From Candidatus Omnitrophota bacterium (GTDB lineage: Bacteria; Omnitrophota; Gorgyraeia; 2-02-FULL-51-18; JAGOUK01): 6,253 bases of DNA. The position numbers and the translations under genes were made by a program. Location of the stretch: NCBI GenBank assembly GCA_020058965.1, contig JAGVCY010000185.1:1-6253 (forward strand), read 5' to 3'. This document shows, piece after piece, positions 1 through 5,526 of this stretch; position 1 is the stretch's first letter, and the number at the start of each line of letters is the position of its first letter. The notes beneath the pieces are model-generated. The model did no database searches and was not told the DNA's origin. It saw only the letters and a program-made list of their open reading frames with translations.

Positions 1-84
1 GACCGGTCGAATGCGAGTTCTGAGTGGTCACGACAAATTCGCTGCAGTCGCTGAAGAGTGCCCCTGGGCGCAACCGAAGCGGAA
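1..84. other. Intergenic stretch with no recognisable feature
   Basis: This stretch lies downstream of the stop codon of the 223-aa membrane protein gene. I see no convincing reading frame, tRNA or promoter. A short GC-rich inverted repeat around 59-72 could form a 5-bp stem, but no T-run follows it on either strand, so I do not call it a terminator. The first eight bases form the palindrome GACCGGTC, which is too short to interpret. Confidence 0.5.
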
Positions 85-756
85 TCATTGAATGGTTTCG
101 CCGCGGAGGATGGCGGGGATGGGCTTGGAGTCGATGCGGAGGCCGCCGTCGTGTTCGATGCGGATGTCGTAGAGCGTGCCCGGAACGAAGACGGAACCGG
201 GCGCTTCAAGCTGGGCGTTTTTGACGCCGACGCCTTTGCGGGCCTTGGGATTGAGGACATAGGACCAGAAGTGGGCCCAAAGATCTTTTTGCATCTTGGA
301 CGGCACGCCCTCAACGCGGTATCCCTCGGGCACGCCCTGAGTGGGGGTGATCACGAATTCCTGAGTGTTTTTGCCGTCGAGCACGAACGCCTTGAGAAAC
401 AAATAGGCGCTTTTTCCCTTCATCCGGTGGCCGCGCTCGATGTAGCCGTCTTCGAACCGGACCACCAACGCTTGGAACTGTATCTGGTTTCCCCTGAAGG
501 TGAAGTACCGCGGAGCCATCGGGTTGCCGCGATAATCGTATTCGAGAAATTTGATGGTGGTGGTGAAAGACTGGGTGGACTCATCCAAGCTGGATTCGGT
601 GACAAGCACTTCGGCCGCGCGTGAGTCCGCCTCCAGCGCCGTGATCACTTTTTTGAAGTCCGAATGCTCCTTGAACTTCACAAAAACGACGACTGACACA
701 CCCGCCAAGATGACGAATAAAAAAGTACCGATTTTTTTTCGGATGGAGTCGAACAT
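85..756 (-). CDS. Membrane-anchored protein of unknown function (223 aa)
   Basis: I do not recognise a named domain. The protein starts with a short basic stretch (R6, K7, K8) followed by one hydrophobic segment at about residues 11-26. About 195 mostly polar residues follow. This fits a single-pass inner-membrane protein or uncleaved signal anchor with its bulk outside the cytoplasm. Residues 30-50 look helical. Residues 60-130 look beta-rich (TTTIKFLEYDYRGN, RYFTFRGNQIQFQALVVRF), and a second such part lies near 185-210 (APGSVFVPGTLYDIRIEHDGG). The regular pattern and GC-rich third codon positions support a real gene. It starts 20 bp after the DUF2442 stop codon, so it could be cotranscribed with that gene, but its base composition matches dnaE rather than the small-gene pair. 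No Shine-Dalgarno site precedes the ATG. The style reminds me of conserved hypothetical proteins of uncultured diderm phyla, but that is only an impression. Confidence 0.8.
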   Translation of the reverse strand: MFDSIRKKIGTFLFVILAGVSVVVFVKFKEHSDFKKVITALEADSRAAEVLVTESSLDESTQSFTTTIKFLEYDYRGNPMAPRYFTFRGNQIQFQALVVRFEDGYIERGHRMKGKSAYLFLKAFVLDGKNTQEFVITPTQGVPEGYRVEGVPSKMQKDLWAHFWSYVLNPKARKGVGVKNAQLEAPGSVFVPGTLYDIRIEHDGGLRIDSKPIPAILRGETIQ

Positions 757-776
757 ATCGTATTATTGAGAGCGGA

Positions 777-1040
777 TCACACCCTCGCTCGGAGGGGGTA
801 TCGAGAAGGGTTTTTTAGCGATTCGAGCTCAAGATCAATGTCTAGATTTTCCCAACGGAGGTGATGTCCGCGAAGGAGTTTAACGCCAAATAAATCGCCA
901 AGCGATGCCTTTTTAAACCAAGGATACTCCTTAAATCCTAGAAAGTACTCCCTGCCCTTCACCAAAAGCCAAAGCCCCAATCGGGTCGCGCCCTGAACTT
1001 CAACGGCTGAAGTAACTTTTCCATTCTTTTTGGATTTCAT
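777..1040 (-). CDS. DUF2442 domain protein (87 aa), second gene of a DUF4160-DUF2442 pair
   Basis: The protein matches the short DUF2442 type usually found beside DUF4160. Seen directly are a block at residues 23-45 (LWLLVKGREYFLGFKEYPWF) and a C-terminal block at 59-83 (HHLRWENLDIDLELESL, then NPSRYPL). The family normally has HHL-x-WP-x-LD-x-DL, and the proline is replaced by E64 here. The frame can be extended to a TTG at 1058. I prefer the ATG at 1040 because a GGAG lies 10 bases upstream (1051-1054) and because related proteins begin near this point. It overlaps the end of the DUF4160 gene by 41 bp in another frame, which implies translational coupling. Its molecular function is unknown. 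The pair is often suspected to be a toxin-antitoxin-like or regulatory module, without proof that I can cite. Confidence 0.85.
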   Translation of the reverse strand: MKSKKNGKVTSAVEVQGATRLGLWLLVKGREYFLGFKEYPWFKKASLGDLFGVKLLRGHHLRWENLDIDLELESLKNPSRYPLRARV

Positions 1041-1239
1041 GCTTCTTTTTCTCCACAATATTTTGAATCATCTTCACATCTCGCATCATGAGCCCCGACG
1101 AATGAGCAAGCTCGACTTTGGGCTCGATCCAAAATTTAGCTTCACCATTTGGCGAAAGAACATGCACATGCATCCGCGTTTCTTCTTTTGAAAAGAAAAA
1201 GAACCTGAAGTTCCTGTACCGAAACAAGGTGGGGCTCAT
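1000..1239 (-). CDS. DUF4160 domain protein (79 aa), first gene of a DUF4160-DUF2442 pair
   Basis: This is a full-length DUF4160 protein. The N-terminus (MSPTLFRYRNFRFFFFSKEE) fits the family pattern of a short strand followed by an aromatic-rich FRFFF block. It is followed by the HVHV motif at residues 24-27, the hallmark GEAKFWIEP at 32-40, and a C-terminal helix ending EWKSYF (72-77). The length is typical of the family. The ATG at 1239 is chosen because it restores the usual N-terminus; no Shine-Dalgarno site precedes it. The gene overlaps the downstream DUF2442 gene. The region is AT-rich compared with dnaE (about 38% GC by hand count over 1141-1200, 32% over 1021-1080), which suggests transfer from another genome. 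The biochemical role is unknown. The HxH pair could bind a metal or nucleic acid, but this is speculation. Confidence 0.88.
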   Translation of the reverse strand: MSPTLFRYRNFRFFFFSKEETRMHVHVLSPNGEAKFWIEPKVELAHSSGLMMRDVKMIQNIVEKKKHEIQKEWKSYFSR

Positions 1240-1252
1240 GGATGTTTAATCT

Positions 1253-1258
1253 ATCATA
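1253..1258 (-). promoter_or_regulatory. Possible -10 element upstream of the DUF4160 gene
   Basis: Reading the minus strand, TATGAT matches five of six positions of the sigma70 -10 consensus and lies 13 bases before the DUF4160 ATG. No acceptable -35 hexamer is visible at 16-18 bp spacing (the best are GTAGAG or TAGAGT). Since a strong terminator lies just upstream, the pair needs its own promoter, and this is the best candidate. It would give a leader of only about 6 bases. Confidence 0.3.
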
Positions 1259-1289
1259 TTTTAGCTCGTGAAACACTCTACGCATGGGC

Positions 1290-1327
1290 AAAAAAAATCC
1301 CGAGAGGGTTGCGCCCTCCCGGGATTT
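1290..1327 (-). terminator. Strong intrinsic terminator of the lipoprotein gene
   Basis: Reading the minus strand, 1327-1314 pairs with 1308-1295 in a 14-bp stem with only one G:U wobble, closed by a 5-base loop (CGCAA). The stem is GC-rich in its middle (TCCCGGGAGGG side) and is followed directly by a run of T residues down to 1290. It begins 20 bp after the lipoprotein stop codon. On the plus strand only three T's follow the stem, so it is directional. It separates the lipoprotein unit from the DUF4160-DUF2442 pair. Confidence 0.93.
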
Positions 1328-1347
1328 AAAAGAACCGGTCTTAAATA

Positions 1348-1872
1348 CTATTCAGCGATCGTCGAAACAGCGGAAGTTCCGGCTGCGCCCGCGTAATACT
1401 GAGCGAGCTTCGCCCAGGTCTGCGCTCCGGCCACACCGTCGGCCTTGAGTCCGTTCTGCGTTTGAAAGGCTTTGATGGCTTCCTTGGTCTTGGGACCAAT
1501 TTTGCCGTCAATCGTTCCGGAAAAGAGACCCGCGTTCTTCAATGCGGTCTGTATCTGCTTTGCGTACTCGATGGTGCCTTTGGGAGCGGCGGTCACGGTC
1601 GCGGCGAGCTGACCTGCCTGCTGAAGCCCCTGCTGCAGACTCTGCTGAGAAATATCAATCGCTCCCTGGCCCGCTTGTTGAGCTGGGACGGGAATGATTT
1701 CGACTGAATTCTGCGCGCTGCCTGCTCCTTCTGCAAGGCCTGCGAGAACTTCAAGATCGCTGTTGGAATCCATGGATGCTGTTTGTTCGGCCTTTTTGGC
1801 GCAACCGGAAGTCGCGAGCATGAGGGCCGTTAAGATCGTCAAAGTGGTCAGGGGGATGGATGTGTTTTTCAT
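1348..1872 (-). CDS. Lipoprotein with C-terminal peptidoglycan-binding domain (174 aa)
   Basis: The N-terminus is a lipoprotein signal peptide: K2, a hydrophobic segment at about residues 6-20, and TSGC with the lipidated cysteine at 24. The -3 position is T rather than the usual L, which is tolerated but not ideal. A low-complexity Ala/Gln/Ser/Glu-rich linker runs from about 28 to 98. Residues 104-157 form a PG_binding_1 domain: IQTALKNAGLFSG, then IDGKIGPKTKEAIKAFQ, GLKADGVAG and TWAKL, with the typical D-G-x-x-G-P-x-T and F-Q-x-x-x-G-L-x-x-D-G-x-x-G patterns. A short Ala-rich tail follows. No catalytic domain is present, so it probably tethers the outer membrane or other envelope parts to the cell wall. 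It has its own promoter and terminator and is therefore probably monocistronic. The start is set by the signal peptide. Confidence 0.9.
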   Translation of the reverse strand: MKNTSIPLTTLTILTALMLATSGCAKKAEQTASMDSNSDLEVLAGLAEGAGSAQNSVEIIPVPAQQAGQGAIDISQQSLQQGLQQAGQLAATVTAAPKGTIEYAKQIQTALKNAGLFSGTIDGKIGPKTKEAIKAFQTQNGLKADGVAGAQTWAKLAQYYAGAAGTSAVSTIAE

Positions 1873-1881
1873 ATGTTAAAA

Positions 1882-1910
1882 ATTTTATCTGTTTAATAAA
1901 ATCGGGTCAA
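1882..1910 (-). promoter_or_regulatory. Sigma70-type promoter of the lipoprotein gene
   Basis: Reading the minus strand, the -35 is TTGACC (1910-1905, five of six consensus bases), the spacer is exactly 17 bp, and the -10 is TAAAAT (1887-1882, five of six). The expected transcription start is at about 1874-1876, only 2 to 4 bases before the ATG at 1872. No Shine-Dalgarno sequence precedes the ATG. The predicted mRNA is therefore leaderless or nearly so. Confidence 0.8.
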
Positions 1911-1930
1911 GTATTATTTACAAAATACTT
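1909..1930. promoter_or_regulatory. Perfect inverted repeat at the -35 of the lipoprotein promoter, candidate operator
   Basis: The arms AAGTATT (1909-1915) and AATACTT (1924-1930) are perfect inverted repeats of 7 bp separated by 8 bp. The left arm overlaps the first two bases of the -35 hexamer of the lipoprotein promoter. The 22-bp size and position fit a binding site for a dimeric regulator. The DNA is AT-rich, so a chance origin is possible. No T-run follows on the minus strand, so it is not a typical terminator for dnaE. Confidence 0.4.
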
Positions 1931-1963
1931 TTGATGATACACCAAAACCTGTCGGCCGTCCGT

Positions 1964-4900
1964 TTAAACCTGGAGGTGAACGCTGCCTTCGCCGAGAATT
2001 TTTTCGACGGAGGTGACGAAGTCCTGACTGGGGCTCACATAAAGGGAGCGGTCGATGATCATGTCGTTGCGGCTGCCGGCCGCGTCGATAAAACTGATGT
2101 ACACCGGAGTCGGACCGACATTTTGCGAGAGGACGGACTGGACTTTGTGAAGGTTATCGTCGTTGGCGGCTTCGGGTCTGAACTCGATCATCACGCTGCG
2201 CGTCATTTTTCCGGCAATCGCCTGCACCGTGTAGACTTCGGACGCGATCATTCGGGGCAGATCCTCCTCCCATTCGATGCGGCCTTTGATAAAAACGATC
2301 GCCTCCAGCTTGAGCAAGGCGCCGAACTCAGCGTACACACGCGGCCACACCATCACTTCAATTTTTCCGCGCATGTCTTCGAGGGTCACGATCGCCATTT
2401 TTTCGGCATTTTTTTTGGTCACCGTGATGCGCAGGCCGCTGATCAGACCGCCCAAGAGGATTTCGGCCTTGTCCTTGGACAGGGTCATCCCCTCCTCATC
2501 GAATTCCTTGGGATTCTTAAAATTAGCGAGCTCGCTCAGAGGACCGGCCGCATACTTCTGAAGGTCCTGCTTGTAACGGTCGAGCGGATGTCCGGTCACA
2601 TAAAATCCCAGCAATTCTTTTTCGTAACTCAACCGCTCGGCGTCGCCCCACTCAGGCACTGCCGGAAAATCCGTCGCCGCGGATTTGAACGACGATCCCG
2701 AATTTCCCGCGTCAAAAAGTGAAAATTGTCCCCGCTCCCGGTCCCGCTGTATCTCCCCCGCGTGTGCCATCGCCCCGTCCAACCCCGCCATCAGCTGAGC
2801 CCGCTGAATGCCCAGCGAATCGTACGCGCCGACCTTGATCAGCGATTCGATCGTCTTCCGGTTGACCGCGCGTGAATCCACCCGCTCGCAAAAATCATGC
2901 AGACTCTTGAACGACCCGTGCTTCACGCGCCCCTGAATGACCGAATCGATGGCCGCCTGACCGACATTCTTGACGGCCGCCAATCCGAACCGGATCGCGG
3001 CGTCCGCGTCCACCCCCACGACGGTGAAGCTCGGAAAACTCGTATTGACATCCGGCGGCAGGACCTTGATGCCCATGCGCTTGGCTTCTTCGATGTACTG
3101 AACGATCTTGTCCGTGTTGTCTTTTTCCGAAGTGAGCAGCGCGGTCATGAATTCGACCGGATAATGCGCTTTGAGGTAGGCGGTCTGAAAACTGACCACC
3201 GCGTACGCGGCCGAATGGCTCTTGTTAAACCCGTATCCGGAAAAGTAATCGATCAGCTCGAAGATCCGCTCCGCGAGCTTGGTCGAAACACCGTTTTTGG
3301 CGGCGCCTTCCACGAAAGGAATTTTTTGCTGTTCGGTGAGTTCGGGCTTTTTCTTCGACACGGCGCGGCGGAGCGAATCGGCTTGCGCGAGTGAGAACCC
3401 CGCGAGCGAGGACGCGACCTTCATGATCTGCTCCTGATACACCATGATGCCGTAAGTCTCGGCCAGGATCGGCTCGAGGATCGGATGGTCGTATTTGAAC
3501 TTCTCCTTGCCGTTTTTCCGTTTAATAAAGTCGTCGACCATGCCCGATCCGATGGGGCCCGGACGGTAGAGCGCGAGCACGGCGATCAGGTCCTCGAAGC
3601 GGCTGGGCTTGAGCTTGCGCAAGATGTCACGCATGCCGGAACTTTCGACCTGGAACACGCCGGAGGTCTGCGCCTTGCCGAGCAGTTCGAGTGTGGCGAC
3701 GTCGTCGACCGGGATCGCGTTCAAATCAATATCGATCTTGCGCGTGCGTTTGATGATCTTGACCGCGTCGTCGATGACGGTGAGCGTGCGCAGGCCCAAA
3801 AAGTCCATCTTCAGAATATTAAGTTTTTCGAGCGAAGTCATCGGGTACTGCGTCGAAATCTGATCGTCCGCCGACTTAAACAACGGCGTGTTCTCGATCA
3901 GCGGCTCCTTGGAGATCACGACACCGGCCGCGTGCAGTCCCGCGTGGCGCGGCAGTCCCTCAAGCGCGCGGGCCAGTTCGAACAACTGCACATTTTGCGG
4001 AGTGGATTTGGAAAGGTCCTTCAGCAGCGGTTCTTTTTCGAGCGCCTGCTCCAGCGTGATGTTGAGTTCCGCGGGCACGAGCTTGGCGATCTTGTCGACA
4101 TCGGCGTAAGGAAGGCCGAGCACGCGGCCGACATCGCGGAGCACGCCCTTGGCCAGCATGGTTCCGAAGGTAATGATCTGACTGACATTGTCCTTGGAAT
4201 ATTTTTCGGTCACATATTGAATCACTTCTTCCCGCCGGTTGTAACAGAAGTCGATGTCGATATCCGGCATCGTCACGCGGTCGGGATTCAGGAAGCGTTC
4301 AAAGAGGAGATTGTACTTCAGCGGGTCAATGTTGGTGATGCCGAGGCAATAGCTGATCACGCTGCCGGCGGCGGAACCGCGGCCCGGACCGACCGGGATC
4401 CCCTTCTCTCGGGCGAACCGCACAAAGTCCCAGACGATCAAAAAATAGGAGCCATATCCAAGCTTATCAATAACCCCGAGCTCATAATCGATGCGATCTT
4501 TGATTTCGGGCTTGAGCGGCGTGCCATAGCGGCGCTCGGAGCCCTCGTATGTGAGTTGCTTCAGGTACTCGGCGGCAGTGAGCTTGCCCGGGGTGGCAAA
4601 AAACGGCAGATGCAGGGTCTTGAAGTCGATCGTTACATTGCATCGGTCGGCGATCTTCACGGTGTTTTCGCACGCCTCCGGCAGGTCCTCGAAGCTCGAC
4701 CACATTTCGGACGGCGATTTAAAAAAATTCTCGGTGGTGTGGATGCGAAACCGGTCCTCGTCCTGAAAAGTTTTTCGGTCCTGTATACACATCGCCGCTT
4801 CCAGCGCGTGCGCGTCCTTGCGGTTGGTGTACAGGACATTGTTGGCCGCGACGAGTCCGATCCCGAGCTCGGCGGCGATGTTACGGAGCTCCGCGTTGAC

Positions 4901-5464
4901 CTTGTCCTGGTCTCGTAGCTTCGAATCGATCAGTTCGATAAAAAAATTATCCTTGCCAAAAATCTCGAGATAGCCGCGCGCGGCTTCCCGGGCTTTTTGC
5001 GCCTGACCGATATTGATCAGATGCGGCAATTCGCTCAAAAGCGAACCAGATAAGGCGATCAACCCCTCGTGATGCGCGCGCAAAAGCTCCTTATCGACTC
5101 GCGGCTTGTAATAAAAACCTTCAAGGTATCCAGCCGAGACCAGCTTGATCAGGTTTTTGTAACCCGTGTCGTTTTCGCAGAGAAGGACAAGCGGGTGGGA
5201 CGCGAACGGCAGCCCCTGCTTGGAGTGGTCGAAGCGGCTGACCGGCGCGACATAAATATCGCATCCGAGAATTGGCTTAATTTTTTTCTGCTGGCACTGA
5301 TAATAGAATTCTATTGCGGCGAACAAGTTGCCCATGTCGGTCAGGGCGACCGCCTTCATACCGGTCTCAGCCGCCTTGGCGACCAGATCCTTGATCCGGC
5401 AAGTCGCGTTCAGCAGACTGTATTCAGAATGAACATGAAGATGAACAAATTCTCGGCTGGGCAT
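1964..5464 (-). CDS. dnaE: DNA polymerase III subunit alpha (1166 aa)
   Basis: This is the replicative polymerase that extends DNA from primers while tethered to the sliding clamp. The domains in order are: PHP domain (about 6-280, starting FVHLHVHSEYSLL); palm with GPGRGSAAGS at 359-368 and the catalytic PDIDIDF (D401, D403); the third catalytic aspartate D554 in MDFLGLRTL; RPGPIGSGM (634-642); YQEQIM (676-681); and SGYGFNKSHSAAYA (742-755). A helix-hairpin-helix region follows at about 823-845. A clamp-binding motif QFSLF lies at 913-917, an OB fold at about 1003-1077, and a C-terminal tau-binding-like domain at about 1088-1166. The length is normal for DnaE1 and no break or intein is seen. 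The ATG at 5464 gives the standard N-terminus. The PHP domain has lost most metal ligands, so proofreading presumably comes from a separate DnaQ-type exonuclease. The gene has its own promoter. Confidence 0.98.
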   Translation of the reverse strand: MPSREFVHLHVHSEYSLLNATCRIKDLVAKAAETGMKAVALTDMGNLFAAIEFYYQCQQKKIKPILGCDIYVAPVSRFDHSKQGLPFASHPLVLLCENDTGYKNLIKLVSAGYLEGFYYKPRVDKELLRAHHEGLIALSGSLLSELPHLINIGQAQKAREAARGYLEIFGKDNFFIELIDSKLRDQDKVNAELRNIAAELGIGLVAANNVLYTNRKDAHALEAAMCIQDRKTFQDEDRFRIHTTENFFKSPSEMWSSFEDLPEACENTVKIADRCNVTIDFKTLHLPFFATPGKLTAAEYLKQLTYEGSERRYGTPLKPEIKDRIDYELGVIDKLGYGSYFLIVWDFVRFAREKGIPVGPGRGSAAGSVISYCLGITNIDPLKYNLLFERFLNPDRVTMPDIDIDFCYNRREEVIQYVTEKYSKDNVSQIITFGTMLAKGVLRDVGRVLGLPYADVDKIAKLVPAELNITLEQALEKEPLLKDLSKSTPQNVQLFELARALEGLPRHAGLHAAGVVISKEPLIENTPLFKSADDQISTQYPMTSLEKLNILKMDFLGLRTLTVIDDAVKIIKRTRKIDIDLNAIPVDDVATLELLGKAQTSGVFQVESSGMRDILRKLKPSRFEDLIAVLALYRPGPIGSGMVDDFIKRKNGKEKFKYDHPILEPILAETYGIMVYQEQIMKVASSLAGFSLAQADSLRRAVSKKKPELTEQQKIPFVEGAAKNGVSTKLAERIFELIDYFSGYGFNKSHSAAYAVVSFQTAYLKAHYPVEFMTALLTSEKDNTDKIVQYIEEAKRMGIKVLPPDVNTSFPSFTVVGVDADAAIRFGLAAVKNVGQAAIDSVIQGRVKHGSFKSLHDFCERVDSRAVNRKTIESLIKVGAYDSLGIQRAQLMAGLDGAMAHAGEIQRDRERGQFSLFDAGNSGSSFKSAATDFPAVPEWGDAERLSYEKELLGFYVTGHPLDRYKQDLQKYAAGPLSELANFKNPKEFDEEGMTLSKDKAEILLGGLISGLRITVTKKNAEKMAIVTLEDMRGKIEVMVWPRVYAEFGALLKLEAIVFIKGRIEWEEDLPRMIASEVYTVQAIAGKMTRSVMIEFRPEAANDDNLHKVQSVLSQNVGPTPVYISFIDAAGSRNDMIIDRSLYVSPSQDFVTSVEKILGEGSVHLQV

Positions 5465-5472
5465 GGTTCCAA

Positions 5473-5500
5473 ATTATACGACTTCACGGGACAGATTCAA
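5473..5500 (-). promoter_or_regulatory. Sigma70-type promoter of dnaE
   Basis: Reading the minus strand, a perfect -10 TATAAT (5478-5473) follows a 16-bp spacer after TTGAAT (5500-5495, four of six -35 consensus bases). Only eight bases (TTGGAACC) separate the -10 from the dnaE ATG at 5464. The likely starts, A5467 or A5464, would leave a leader of 3 or 0 bases. A GGA triplet lies in this gap, but it would be mostly outside the transcript, so leaderless translation is the simplest reading. It lies in the 62-bp gap after the DUF4197 gene, in which I see no convincing terminator. Confidence 0.75.
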
Positions 5501-5526
5501 TCCGCAGACTTTTAAAATCAGTCGGA

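Noticed and set aside
58..624. Open frame of 188 codons on the plus strand
   Set aside because: It is antisense to the 223-aa membrane protein gene, which has the better start, a clear membrane anchor and protein-like composition.
762..767. AATAAT as a -10 element for the 223-aa gene
   Set aside because: There is no usable -35 hexamer 16-18 bp upstream, and the predicted start would fall inside or past the ATG. Cotranscription with the upstream pair is equally likely.
1041..1058. Upstream TTG start for the DUF2442 gene
   Set aside because: It adds only six residues not found in relatives. The ATG at 1040 has a GGAG upstream and fits the family start.
1909..1930. Inverted repeat read as a dnaE terminator
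   Set aside because: The stem is only 7 bp and AT-rich, and no T-run follows on the minus strand. Its overlap with the -35 box favours an operator reading.
1962..1969. Palindrome GTTTAAAC at the dnaE stop codon
   Set aside because: It is only 8 bp and has no loop or partner. It is a chance product of the stop codon context.
1931..2722. Open frame of 263 codons on the plus strand
   Set aside because: It is antisense to the 3' end of dnaE and its translation resembles no protein family. Its first codons run through the promoter region of the lipoprotein gene.
3485..4918. Long open frame (477 codons) on the plus strand
   Set aside because: It lies entirely opposite dnaE, whose product matches its family over the full length. 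The translation has no recognisable domain and is rich in R, D, V and E, as expected of the antisense of a GC-rich gene.
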